Shown here: piece by piece, positions 14,978-23,157 of the stretch
Position numbering within the stretch: the first letter of the stretch is position 1
Layout: every line of letters starts with the position of its first letter
NCBI GenBank assembly: GCA_958426425.1
Contig: CATZYY010000018.1
Location: 1 to 28,414, forward strand
From: an uncultured Oscillospiraceae bacterium
GTDB lineage: Bacteria > Bacillota > Clostridia > Oscillospirales > Oscillospiraceae
Length of the DNA stretch: 28,414 bases
Direction: 5' to 3'
Notes under the pieces: model-generated
Told to the model about the DNA's origin: nothing
The model's input: only the letters and a program-made list of their open reading frames with translations
Databases searched by the model: none
Translations under genes and position numbers: made by a program

Positions 14978-15005
14978 TTGATTGCACCTGTGCAATCCAT
15001 ATAAT
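14978..15005 (+). promoter_or_regulatory. promoter of the DapA-like tandem with a palindromic operator in the spacer
   Basis: TTGATT (14978-14983) and a perfect TATAAT (15000-15005) are separated by 16 bases. GATTGCAC-CT-GTGCAATC (14980-14997) is a perfect inverted repeat that fills the spacer, so a bound protein would directly block polymerase. The start codon is about 78 bases downstream of the -10 box. Confidence 0.6.
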
Positions 15006-15082
15006 TAAATCTAGAAAGAACGGGAGTCAACCCTCGCAAACTGTACAAAAGCGGAATGAACACACTGTGGAGGTGTCTTAAA

Positions 15083-16006
15083 ATGAAAGAACTGTATCCG
15101 ATGCATGGTATTATTACGACAGTCATCACTCCGTTCCACTCCGGCAACAACAAGGAAATTGATTGGCCTTCCTTCCGGCGGGAAATCCAGACCTGCATGG
15201 ACGCGGGCGTTGCCGGTTTCCTGGTGCCCTGCATGGCCAGCGAGATGAACCAGCTGACTCATGAGGAGATCATTCAGGAGGTGCGGGAGACCGTTGCCCT
15301 GGCCCATACCAAGGAAAACTGCATCGTGATCCCCAGTATCACCGCCAATGACGAGGAGACCCGCCTGCGCCAGTGCAAAGAGTACTTAGAGCTGGGTGTG
15401 GACGGCCTGAACCTGAACATGCCCTACACCACGGACGACGAGTACTGCGCCATGGTTAAGAAGATTGACGATATGAAGCCCAACTTCCTGTGCATTCAGG
15501 ACGTGTCTATGACCGACGACGGCCTGCCTGACCGCCTGCTGCTGCGCCTGTTCGACGAGTTTGAGAGCGTGCGCTGCGCCAAGATCGAGGTCAAGGACCC
15601 GGGCCCCAAGTACACCCGCATCCTCAAAGCCACCGAGGGCCGCATGAATATCAGCGGCGCCTGGGGCAGCAGCCAGTCCATCGAGGCTTATGACCGCGGC
15701 ATCCACGCGCTGATGCCCTCCGGTATGCCGGAGCTGTTCGTCAATGTCTACGAGCTCTATCACAAGGGCAAGCGGGATAAGGCCATGGAGCTGTTCTTCG
15801 ATATGCTGCCGGTGATCAGCTTCACCCGCCAGAGCCAGCCCCTCAACCGCTATTTCCACAAGCTCTACTTCAAGAAGATCGGCGTGTTTGAAGAAGCCGT
15901 CAGCCGCGAGGAGGTCTTCTTCGACGAGTATCACCAGCGCTATGCCGAGGACCTGATCGACTACGCCATCGCCCTGCGGGACAAGATCCCCTCTTACTGG
16001 GCATAA
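15083..16006 (+). CDS. DapA/N-acetylneuraminate lyase superfamily protein, divergent (first tandem copy)
   Basis: A 307-residue TIM-barrel protein of the dihydrodipicolinate synthase/NAL superfamily, whose members form a Schiff base with a keto acid. The likely Schiff-base lysine is in RCAKIEVKD (K167). Two motifs nearly universal in the family are absent. The GTTGE loop that holds the pyruvate carboxylate reads PCMASE (49-54), and the YNxP tyrosine region reads LCIQD (136-140). The substrate or chemistry may therefore differ from ordinary aldolases. A long, conserved AYDRGIHALMPSG segment and the C-terminal half are shared with the next gene, so the two arose by tandem duplication. Ribosome binding site GGAGG at 15069-15073. 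It opens a transcript behind a clear promoter. A KDG-type dehydratase or aldolase is possible. Confidence 0.75.
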   Translation: MKELYPMHGIITTVITPFHSGNNKEIDWPSFRREIQTCMDAGVAGFLVPCMASEMNQLTHEEIIQEVRETVALAHTKENCIVIPSITANDEETRLRQCKEYLELGVDGLNLNMPYTTDDEYCAMVKKIDDMKPNFLCIQDVSMTDDGLPDRLLLRLFDEFESVRCAKIEVKDPGPKYTRILKATEGRMNISGAWGSSQSIEAYDRGIHALMPSGMPELFVNVYELYHKGKRDKAMELFFDMLPVISFTRQSQPLNRYFHKLYFKKIGVFEEAVSREEVFFDEYHQRYAEDLIDYAIALRDKIPSYWA

Positions 16007-16013
16007 TGCCGGT

Positions 16014-16042
16014 CCGTCCCATCCCAGACCGGGATGGGACGG
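16014..16042 (+). other. stem-loop between the tandem DapA-like genes
   Basis: A perfect 12-bp stem pairs CCGTCCCATCCC (16014-16025) with 16031-16042 around AGACC. No T-tract follows; the ribosome binding site of the next gene begins nine bases later. It probably stabilises the upstream message or lowers expression of the second copy rather than terminating. Confidence 0.6.
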
Positions 16043-16060
16043 CGGGAAAAAGGAGGCCCT

Positions 16061-16972
16061 ATGAAAGAACTCTATCCCATGTTTGGGATTATCACCACTG
16101 TAAATACGCCCTTTAATGAGGACCTGTCCATCAACTGGGCGGACCTGCGGCGCACGGCAGAGGCGGCGCTGGAGGCCGGGGTGTCCGGGTTCCTGGCCCC
16201 CTGCTTTGCCAGCGAGATCGACTGCCTCAGCGAGGACGAGCGGTACCGGATGGCCTCCGAGCTGGTGGATGTGACCAGGGCGGCAGGCCGCGGAATTGTG
16301 ATCCCCAACGTCCGGGGAACAGATAAGGCCGCCTGCGTGGAACAGGCCAAGCGCTATCTGGATTTGGGCGTAGACGGTATCAACCTCTTTATGCCAACGG
16401 TGACTGAGGAGAGCTACCGGGAGCTGGTGGCGGCCATGGACGACCTGCATCCGCCGTTTTTGTGCCTGCAGGACACCAAGGACAACGAGCTGAAAGCCCC
16501 CTTTGTCAAATCCATGTTTGAGGAGTTTGACAGCTTCCGCTGCATCAAAATCGAAACGGAAAATCCGGGCCGGGACTATACCGACATCTTGAAGGCCACC
16601 GACGGCCGGCTCAATGTCAGCGGCTCCTGGGGCAGCGATCAGATGATCGAGGCCTATGACCGGGGCATCCACGCGCTGATGCCCTCGGGACTGTTTGAGC
16701 TGTTTGTCCACGCCTATCGGCTTTACCATGAGAAAAGCCGGGAGGCCGCCATGCGGCTGTTTTTCGACATGCTGCCCATCATCGTGTTCACCCGGCAGTC
16801 TGACAGCGTGAACCTCAGCTTCCACAAGATGTACTTCCAGCGCCTTGGGCTGTACACCACCACCAAGTTCCGGGGCCCCTACGCCATTGATGAGGTGCAG
16901 GAGCGCTACACCAACGAGATGATTGATCGGGCACTGCGCATCCGGGACCACCTCAGCGACTACTGGAATTGA
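16061..16972 (+). CDS. DapA/N-acetylneuraminate lyase superfamily protein, divergent (second tandem copy)
   Basis: A 303-residue paralogue of the preceding gene. Both start MKELYPM and share GIITTV, LGVDG, ILKAT and IEAYDRGIHALMPSG. It carries the same departures from the superfamily: PCFASE (47-52) in place of GTTGE and LCLQD (134-138) in place of the YNxP region, with the putative Schiff-base lysine kept in FRCIKIET (K163). Retention of identical departures in both copies argues that they are functional rather than decay. The two may form a hetero-oligomer or act on related acids. AGGAGG at 16051-16056 serves the ATG at 16061. The enolase-superfamily gene follows after 22 bases, clearly in the same operon. 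Confidence 0.75.
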   Translation: MKELYPMFGIITTVNTPFNEDLSINWADLRRTAEAALEAGVSGFLAPCFASEIDCLSEDERYRMASELVDVTRAAGRGIVIPNVRGTDKAACVEQAKRYLDLGVDGINLFMPTVTEESYRELVAAMDDLHPPFLCLQDTKDNELKAPFVKSMFEEFDSFRCIKIETENPGRDYTDILKATDGRLNVSGSWGSDQMIEAYDRGIHALMPSGLFELFVHAYRLYHEKSREAAMRLFFDMLPIIVFTRQSDSVNLSFHKMYFQRLGLYTTTKFRGPYAIDEVQERYTNEMIDRALRIRDHLSDYWN

Positions 16973-16994
16973 GCGAGGCTGAGGAACAGTTGAT

Positions 16995-18194
16995 ATGAAG
17001 ATTACCAGCATTGATATCTACGATCTGCTGCCCCAGATTGGCAACCGGAGCATCGCTCCCATCTGCATCCGCATCAACACGGACGAGGGAATCAGCGGCT
17101 TCGGTGAAGTGGGGACCGGCTACGGCAACGCCCATTTTGCGGGTGTGAACATTGTCCGGGACCTGGGCACCCGCATTATCGGGAAAAACCCGCTGGATAT
17201 TGAGGCCATCTGGGAGGACCTGTTCCGCAACACCTTCTGGGGTATGGCAGGAGGCACCGTGATCTATGCGGGCATCAGCGCCATTGACATCGCCCTGTGG
17301 GACATCAAGGGCAAGGTCTTTCAGGCGCCGGTTTACCAGCTGCTGGGCGGGAAGTGCCAGGAGCGCATCCGCACCTACGCCAGTCAGGTGCAGTTCGGCT
17401 GGGGACCTGTGAAGCTGTACCTGGACGATCCGGCGGACTACGCACAGGCGGTGCGGGACGCGGCGGCCCAGGGATACACCGCGGTAAAGGTGGACCCCAT
17501 TGGCGTCACGGATCAGGGCGTTTGGATCCGCGCCAGCAGGGACGACACCTGGAAGCTGCGGGGAATTATGCCCAGCAAGGTGCTGGACCGGGCCTGCGCC
17601 CGTGTGGAGGCCATGCGGGCCGCCGGCGGCAAGGATCTGGACATTATCATCGAGAACCACGCCTTTACGGACAGCAACACGGCCATTCAGCTGGCCAAGG
17701 CGCTGGAGCCGTATGACATCTACTATATGGAGGAGGCAGTCCACCCCCTCAACAGCGACTCCATGAAATTCATCCGGGAGAACGTTTCCATTCCGCTGGC
17801 CGCGGGAGAGCGGATTTTCACCCGGTGGGGCTACCGCCCGTTTCTGGAGGATCACTCCTTGCAGGTGCTCCAGCCGGACTTCTGTCTGGTGGGCGGCATC
17901 ACGGAGGGTAAAAAGGTGGCGGATCTTGCCAACCTGTACGACTGCACCATTCAAGGGCACTGCTGCGGCGGCCCTATCAGCACAGCTGCGGCGCTGCAGG
18001 TGGAGGCAGCCATTCCCAATTTCATCATTCACGAGCTCCACAGCGGAGCGCTGAAAGAGCAGATCCGGTCTTTGTGCAAGTACGACTACATGCCGGAAAA
18101 CGGATATTACCGGGTTCCGGAGCTTCCCGGGATCGGGCAGGAACTCAGCGAGGAGGCTATGAGCCGCGCGGATCACATCGAGGTTCGCGGATAA
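16995..18194 (+). CDS. enolase-superfamily (mandelate racemase/muconate lactonizing) acid-sugar dehydratase
   Basis: A 399-residue protein of the MR/MLE subgroup, resembling D-galactonate/mannonate-type dehydratases that convert aldonates to 2-keto-3-deoxy acids with Mg2+. The capping-domain start (MKITSIDIYDLL) and AIDIALWDIKGK (96-107) are typical. Candidate metal ligands are in IIIENHAF (E220), YYMEEAV (E246/E247) and LAAGERIFTR (E272). Histidines in ENHAF (H222) and IQGHCCGGPIST (H322) match the general acid/base pair of the DgoD type. The first ligand is Glu where Asp is usual. TAVKVDP (162-168) occupies the KxK region. GAGGA at 16981-16985 serves the ATG at 16995. It follows the DapA-like pair and precedes the four-carbon-acid kinase, so its product is probably a keto-deoxy acid used by a neighbour. 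Confidence 0.85.
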   Translation: MKITSIDIYDLLPQIGNRSIAPICIRINTDEGISGFGEVGTGYGNAHFAGVNIVRDLGTRIIGKNPLDIEAIWEDLFRNTFWGMAGGTVIYAGISAIDIALWDIKGKVFQAPVYQLLGGKCQERIRTYASQVQFGWGPVKLYLDDPADYAQAVRDAAAQGYTAVKVDPIGVTDQGVWIRASRDDTWKLRGIMPSKVLDRACARVEAMRAAGGKDLDIIIENHAFTDSNTAIQLAKALEPYDIYYMEEAVHPLNSDSMKFIRENVSIPLAAGERIFTRWGYRPFLEDHSLQVLQPDFCLVGGITEGKKVADLANLYDCTIQGHCCGGPISTAAALQVEAAIPNFIIHELHSGALKEQIRSLCKYDYMPENGYYRVPELPGIGQELSEEAMSRADHIEVRG

Positions 18195-18265
18195 GGGCAG
18201 TGGCGTTCCGCCCAAGTATAACCGGGGAGTTGCCCCGCAACCATGAAAAAGGTGGTTTTGACACA

Positions 18266-19540
18266 ATGATCAGGCTTCTGATTATCGCAGATGACTTTAC
18301 AGGAGCGCTGGATACCGGCGTGAAATTCTCCGCCGCCGGCGCCTCTACGAAAATCATCACCGACGTACATACGAACTTCACCGGAGACGGGCCGGAGGTT
18401 CTGGTGCTGTGTGTGCCCACGCGGCACCTGTCTCCCCGGGAGGCCTATGAGGCGGTCCGGCCGGTGGTGGAGCGGGCGGCGGCGGCCGGTATCGCCTGCA
18501 TCTTCAAAAAAACAGATTCCGCCCTGCGGGGAAATGTGGGCGCGGAGCTGGAGGCCACGCTGGACGGCAGCGGCCAGCAGGAGCTGTGCTTCATTCCGGC
18601 ACTGCCCAAGATGAAGCGGGTCACATTGGACGGCATCCATTACATTGACGGCGTTCCTGTCAGCCAGAGCGTATTTGGACAGGACCCCTTTGAGCCGGTG
18701 ACAGAGAGCTATGTGCCATCCCTCATGGCGCTCCAGAGCGATGTGCCGGTTCAGGTGATCCCCCGGGACAGCCAGGAACTCCGGCTTTCAGATGAAAAAT
18801 GCATTTATCTCTTTGACTGCGGGTCCCAGGAGGATCTGGAGCGGCAGCTGACCATGCTGCGGGATCGGGGACTGTTGAAGGTTCTGGCCGGCTGCTCAGG
18901 GCTGGCGGAGAGCCTGCCCGCCTACTTAGGCCTCAGCGGCGGTTACGCCAAGGCCTATGAAAAGACCACGGACCGGCTGCTGGTGATCTGCGGCAGCGTC
19001 AATCCCATTTCCAGCGGACAGCTGGATCTGGCGGAACAGAACGGTATCCCCAGAATTCATCTTTCCATGGAACGGCTGTTGGGCGAGGACCCACAGTGCG
19101 CCGCTGCCTTCCAGGAGACAGCCGATCAGCTGTGGGCCGCTTACCAGAATTCCTCCGCCCTTGTGGTGGATACCCTCTCCGGCAGCGGGGACGCCTCCGT
19201 GATGGAGGAGACGGCGGAGTGGAATCTGGAGGAGGTTCGGCAAAGAGTCTCTCAGCGGATCGCCGCATTGCTGCGGGAGCTGCTGGACCGCGGGGCGGAC
19301 GCCCGCATCCTCATTATCGGCGGAGACACCCTGCTGGCCTTCCTGGAGGCCACCCACTGTACAGAGCTGATTCCCCTGGGCGAGCCAACGCCCGGTGTGG
19401 TGCTCTCTTTAATCAACTACTGCGGAAAGCAGTATGAGATTCTCTCCAAATCCGGCGGATTCGGAGAGGAGGATTTGATTCTGACCCTTCTGAGACAGCC
19501 GGGGTATGCCGTCAGCGGCTTTGCCGGCGCCGCAGTATGA
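18266..19540 (+). CDS. four-carbon acid sugar kinase (DUF1537; OtnK/DtnK/YgbK family)
   Basis: A 424-residue kinase of the DUF1537 family, which phosphorylates D-threonate, D-erythronate or 3-oxo-tetronates at O4 with ATP. The N-terminal sugar-binding domain shows IADDFTGALDTG (7-18) and FKKTDSALRGNVGAEL (80-95). The C-terminal nucleotide-binding domain shows IIGGDTLLAFLE (about 350-361) and KSGGFGEEDLIL (about 395-405). Length agrees with the family. The start at 18266 is set by the conserved IADD motif and AAGGTGG at 18248-18254, although the frame is open further upstream into the previous gene. With the PdxA-type gene two genes downstream, the described kinase/PdxA2 route from D-threonate or D-erythronate to dihydroxyacetone phosphate is the best hypothesis. 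The class II aldolase at 7339 would offer the alternative OtnK/OtnC route. Confidence 0.88.
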   Translation: MIRLLIIADDFTGALDTGVKFSAAGASTKIITDVHTNFTGDGPEVLVLCVPTRHLSPREAYEAVRPVVERAAAAGIACIFKKTDSALRGNVGAELEATLDGSGQQELCFIPALPKMKRVTLDGIHYIDGVPVSQSVFGQDPFEPVTESYVPSLMALQSDVPVQVIPRDSQELRLSDEKCIYLFDCGSQEDLERQLTMLRDRGLLKVLAGCSGLAESLPAYLGLSGGYAKAYEKTTDRLLVICGSVNPISSGQLDLAEQNGIPRIHLSMERLLGEDPQCAAAFQETADQLWAAYQNSSALVVDTLSGSGDASVMEETAEWNLEEVRQRVSQRIAALLRELLDRGADARILIIGGDTLLAFLEATHCTELIPLGEPTPGVVLSLINYCGKQYEILSKSGGFGEEDLILTLLRQPGYAVSGFAGAAV

Positions 19541-19570
19541 GAACGCGTAACAGGAAAGGAACGAGATGTT

Positions 19571-20734
19571 ATGGCACTGGAAACATACAGCATGACGATG
19601 CCGCGGACGGTATACAGCGGTAAAAACGCACTGGATAACCTGAAGACCCTGGTGGCCGGTGTGAAAAAGGTGGCGGTGTTCACCGATAAGGGCATTCTGG
19701 CCACCGGCCTGGTGGAGCATCCCCTGGCCCGGCTGAAAGAGGCCGGCGTGGCCGTGGAAGTGATTTCCGATCTGCCCCCGGAGCCCACTTACGAGCAGGT
19801 GCAGAAGCTGGTGGACGCCTTCAAGGCCTCCGGCGCCGACTTCATTGTGGCCGTGGGCGGCGGCAGCGTTATGGATACCGCCAAGCTGGCCAGCCTTCTG
19901 GCCACGGAACACTACACCGTCAAGGACCTGCTGGACAATCCCGGCCTGGCCCGGAAGACTGTCACCACCTGCCTGATTCCCACTACCGCCGGCACCGGCT
20001 CTGAGGCCACTCCCAACGCCATTGTGGCCGTGCCGGAGAAGGAGCTGAAGGTCGGTATCGTCAACGGCAGCATGGTGCCCGACTACGTGATTCTGGACGC
20101 CGTGATGATTCGGGACCTGCCCCGGAAAATCGCCGCCGCCACCGGCGTGGACGCCATGGCCCACGCCATCGAGTGCTTTACCTCCAACAAGGCCAATCCC
20201 TTCAGCGACACCTTCGCTCTGGAGGCCTTTGACCTGATTATGAACAACATTGAGCGGGCCTGTGACGACCCCGAGGCTCTGGATGCCAAGAACCAGATGC
20301 AGATTGCGGCCTTCTACGCCGGCGTGGCCATCACCTGCTCTGGCACCACCGCCGTTCACGCCCTCAGCTATCCTCTGGGCGGCAAGTATCACATCGCCCA
20401 CGGCGTGTCCAACGCCATTTTGCTGGTGCCGGTGATGAAGTTCAACGAGCCGGCTATCCGCTCCAAGCTGGCGGTGGCTTATGACCGGATCGTTCACGGG
20501 GAGAAGACCTGCGTCACCGAGGAGGAAAAGAGCGCCTGGGTCATTCAGCGTATGAGCGACATTGTCACCCATCTGGAGATTCCCACCAGCCTGGAGTCCT
20601 TCAATGTCTCCAGAGACGACCTGGAAGGTCTGGTGGCCGCCGGCATGCAGGTTACCCGTCTGCTGGTCAATAATATGCGGGAGGTCACCGCCGAGGATGC
20701 CCGTCGCATCTATCAGCAGGTGCTTCCCCAGTGA
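19571..20734 (+). CDS. iron-containing alcohol dehydrogenase
   Basis: A 387-residue group III (Fe-ADH) dehydrogenase. The NAD(P)-binding VAVGGGSVMDTAK (93-105) and the metal ligands D194 and H198 (GVDAMAHAIECFTS), H263 (AVHALSYPLGG) and H277 (HIAHG) are all present, so it should be active. Family members reduce short aldehydes or oxidise hydroxy acids and glycerol-like substrates. It lies between the kinase and the PdxA-type gene with short gaps. It could oxidise a tetronate or hydroxy acid before phosphorylation, or reduce the aldehyde released by an aldolase, for example glycolaldehyde or glyceraldehyde. The ATG at 19571 has AGGAAAGGA at 19552-19560. Confidence 0.9.
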   Translation: MALETYSMTMPRTVYSGKNALDNLKTLVAGVKKVAVFTDKGILATGLVEHPLARLKEAGVAVEVISDLPPEPTYEQVQKLVDAFKASGADFIVAVGGGSVMDTAKLASLLATEHYTVKDLLDNPGLARKTVTTCLIPTTAGTGSEATPNAIVAVPEKELKVGIVNGSMVPDYVILDAVMIRDLPRKIAAATGVDAMAHAIECFTSNKANPFSDTFALEAFDLIMNNIERACDDPEALDAKNQMQIAAFYAGVAITCSGTTAVHALSYPLGGKYHIAHGVSNAILLVPVMKFNEPAIRSKLAVAYDRIVHGEKTCVTEEEKSAWVIQRMSDIVTHLEIPTSLESFNVSRDDLEGLVAAGMQVTRLLVNNMREVTAEDARRIYQQVLPQ

Positions 20735-20764
20735 AAAATGCAACATCGGACAGGAGGAATGACG

Positions 20765-21844
20765 ATGGAAAAACCCATCCTTGGCATCTCCATGGGCGAT
20801 CCCTTCGGCAACGGCCCGGAAATTACGGTCAAGGCCCTATCTGACAAGAGCGTGTATGACCGCTGCCGGCCCCTGGTGGTGGGAGACGTTGCCAGTATGG
20901 AATATGCCGCAAAGGTGGCGGAGAAGGTCTCCGACATCCACCTGCAGGTCCGGGCCGTCAAGTCCGTGGCCGAGGCCCAGTTCCAGTACGGCGTCATCGA
21001 CGTGTACGACATGGGACTCATCAAGGCCCAGGATATCCCCGGCGATCCCGCTGATCCCAAGCCCTTTGGGCTGGGCGCCACTGCTCTGGGCGGCGAGGCA
21101 GCTTTCCAGTACGTGGTGAAGGTCATCGAGCTGGCCATGGCCGGCGAGGTGGACGCCACCATTACCAACGCCCTGAGCAAGGAAGCCATCAATATGGCCG
21201 GCCATCACTACTCCGGCCACACCGAGATCTACGCCGACTACACCCACACCTCCAAATACACCATGATGCTGGCCCATGAGGACCTGCGGGTGGTCCATGT
21301 GTCCACCCACGTATCCCTGCGGGAGGCCTGCGACCGGGTCAAGAAGGACCGGGTGCTGGATGTGATCCGCATTGCCAATGCCGGCTGCAAGGCCATCGGT
21401 ATCAAGGAGCCCAAGATCGCCGTGGCGGGCCTGAACCCCCACTGCGGCGAGAACGGCATGTTCGGCACTGAGGAAATCGAAGAGATCCAGCCCGCCATTG
21501 ACGCCGCCATGGCCGAGGGCATCATTATTCCCGAGAAAAAACCCACTCCGCCAGATACAGTCTTCTCAAAAGCCCTAGGAGGCTGGTATGATATCGTGGT
21601 GGTCATGTATCATGATCAGGGTCACATTCCCCTGAAGGTGGAAGGCTTTGTCTACAACAAGGCCGAGGGCCACTGGGATGCAGTGGCCGGCGTCAATGTG
21701 ACGCTGGGGCTGCCCATCATCCGGGCCAGCGTGGACCACGGCACCGGCTTCGGCCATGCCGGAGACGGCCACGCCAACGAACTGAGCCTCATCAACGCCA
21801 TGGACTATGGCATCCGCATGGCCAACGCCAAAAAGGACGCCTAA
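20765..21844 (+). CDS. pdxA2: PdxA2-type 4-phospho-D-threonate/D-erythronate dehydrogenase
   Basis: A 359-residue member of the PdxA family of NAD-dependent oxidative decarboxylases. Visible signatures are ISMGDPFGNGPEI (8-20), substrate-binding GHTEIYAD (H152, T153), and the three metal histidines in STHVSL (H182), LNPHCGENGMFGTEE (H226) and YHDQGHIPLK (H283), then VDHGTGFGHAG. PdxA itself makes vitamin B6; the PdxA2 branch oxidises 4-phospho-D-threonate or D-erythronate and decarboxylates it to dihydroxyacetone phosphate. Position behind a DUF1537 kinase, and no B6 gene nearby, favours PdxA2. The start at 20765 has AGGAGG at 20752-20757. Confidence 0.85.
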   Translation: MEKPILGISMGDPFGNGPEITVKALSDKSVYDRCRPLVVGDVASMEYAAKVAEKVSDIHLQVRAVKSVAEAQFQYGVIDVYDMGLIKAQDIPGDPADPKPFGLGATALGGEAAFQYVVKVIELAMAGEVDATITNALSKEAINMAGHHYSGHTEIYADYTHTSKYTMMLAHEDLRVVHVSTHVSLREACDRVKKDRVLDVIRIANAGCKAIGIKEPKIAVAGLNPHCGENGMFGTEEIEEIQPAIDAAMAEGIIIPEKKPTPPDTVFSKALGGWYDIVVVMYHDQGHIPLKVEGFVYNKAEGHWDAVAGVNVTLGLPIIRASVDHGTGFGHAGDGHANELSLINAMDYGIRMANAKKDA

Positions 21845-21865
21845 GTTCACTACAACTGATCCTCG

Positions 21866-21882
21866 TCCGGCTTCCCGCCGGA
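21866..21882 (+). other. small stem-loop before the TAXI binding protein gene
   Basis: TCCGGC (21866-21871) pairs with GCCGGA (21877-21882) around TTCCC in the 85-base gap. No T-tract follows, so mRNA processing or spacing is more likely than termination. Confidence 0.3.
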
Positions 21883-21929
21883 AGAAGATAAAAACACCCA
21901 TCTTTATTTACATCGAAGGGAGAAACATC

Positions 21930-23024
21930 ATGAAAAAAGTATTTGCCTTGCTTCTGACCCTGGCTATGGTTCTGAGCCTGGCCGCCTGCGGTGGGGATGA
22001 CACTGCCACCGAGGACACCACCGAGGATACCACCACTGAGGAGAGCACCGAGTCCACCGGCACCGATACCGGCCTGACTGAGCCCGTGAACCTGACCCTG
22101 CTGAGCCAGGGCGCCGGCACCGATGACTACATCACCGTCGCCTCCGAGGGCAAGGTTTTCCAGGAGAACCTGCCCGCCGGTTCCACTGTTACCCAGGAGA
22201 CCATCTCCAGCGGCTGCTCCAGCGTCGGCTATCTGATTGAGGCCGGCATGGGCGACTTCGGCACCGGCCAGAACGCCATGGCCGCTACCGTTGGCTTCGA
22301 GGGCAAGGAGCCCTACTCCTCCGTCAGCGCTCTGCTGGCCACTGTAAAGTATGCCTTTGTGGCCGAGCTGGTTACCGAGAGCTTCTATGAGAAGACCGGC
22401 TGCGCCACCCTGGCCGATGTCATCGAGAACCAGGTTGCCTGCCGTATCGTTGCTGAGCCCGTTGGCTCTACCGACTACGTGTCTCTGGTCTATCTGCTGG
22501 AGGTCCACGGTGTTACCCAGGAAGACATCGAGAGCTGGGGCGGCAGCATCACCTTCACCGACGGCAGCGCCTGCTGCGATATGCTGCAGGATGGCCAGGC
22601 CGACCTGATGGTGGGCCACACCACTGAGTCTTCTTCCTCTCTGACCGAGCTGTGCATGAGCGCCGACATGATCGTCAGCGGCCTCAATGAGGAAGAGATC
22701 GCCGGTATGTGCGAGCGCGGCTACAGTGAGACCGTGATCCCCGCTGGTACCTTCGGCTGTGTGGAGAGCGAGATGCCCTCCGTCTGCCAGGCTTCTTCCA
22801 AGGTTGTCAGCTCCAACATGAGCGATGATCTGGCCTATGCCCTGACCAAGATTCTGGTGGAGAACGCCGAGACCCTGTCCCAGGATGTGGCCGGCTATCG
22901 CGGCCTGACCTATGCTGATATGGTGGATACCGCTGCCATGGTCGTTCCCATGCATCCCGGCGCCATCAAGTACTTCCAGGACATCGGCGTTCTGGACGCC
23001 GACGGCAACTACACCGGCAAATAA
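21930..23024 (+). CDS. TRAP transporter TAXI-family solute-binding lipoprotein
   Basis: A 364-residue exported binding protein. The first 20 residues are a lipoprotein signal (KK, hydrophobic core, LSLAAC lipobox with C20). After it comes an acidic Thr/Glu linker that would tether the domain to the outer membrane face. The mature part shows TAXI signatures: LLSQGAGTDDYITV near the start, SSVGYLIEAGMGDFGTGQNA, and the later GYRGLTYADMVDTAA. TAXI proteins bind small organic acids and deliver them to a fused TRAP permease, encoded next. The ATG at 21930 has GAAGGGAG at 21915-21922; the frame is open upstream but without a signal peptide. Ligand unknown; the locus suggests an acidic sugar derivative. 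Confidence 0.9.
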   Translation: MKKVFALLLTLAMVLSLAACGGDDTATEDTTEDTTTEESTESTGTDTGLTEPVNLTLLSQGAGTDDYITVASEGKVFQENLPAGSTVTQETISSGCSSVGYLIEAGMGDFGTGQNAMAATVGFEGKEPYSSVSALLATVKYAFVAELVTESFYEKTGCATLADVIENQVACRIVAEPVGSTDYVSLVYLLEVHGVTQEDIESWGGSITFTDGSACCDMLQDGQADLMVGHTTESSSSLTELCMSADMIVSGLNEEEIAGMCERGYSETVIPAGTFGCVESEMPSVCQASSKVVSSNMSDDLAYALTKILVENAETLSQDVAGYRGLTYADMVDTAAMVVPMHPGAIKYFQDIGVLDADGNYTGK

Positions 23025-23037
23025 GCAAGCCATAACA

Positions 23038-23064
23038 CAGGGAGGGGAGACTCTCCCCTCCCTG
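23038..23064 (+). other. stem-loop between TRAP binding protein and permease genes
   Basis: A perfect 12-bp stem pairs CAGGGAGGGGAG (23038-23049) with 23053-23064 around ACT. There is no T-tract. Such a structure just after a binding-protein gene commonly protects its mRNA or limits permease expression, giving more binding protein than permease. Confidence 0.6.
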
Positions 23065-23157
23065 ACCCGCTAAAAAGGCCGTCCGGACGTGAGAGACGGT
23101 CCCACATCACCAGTCCCGGCTTGCCGGGAAGGATTTGCTTGAAAGGAACATACGCTT

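Noticed and set aside
15386..17011. A 541-residue minus-strand open frame
   Set aside because: It covers the tandem DapA-like genes on the opposite strand and has no family resemblance; it is long only because the codon bias avoids antisense stops.
20765..21844. Vitamin B6 biosynthetic PdxA
   Set aside because: No other B6 genes are nearby, and the placement after a DUF1537 kinase supports the catabolic PdxA2 branch.
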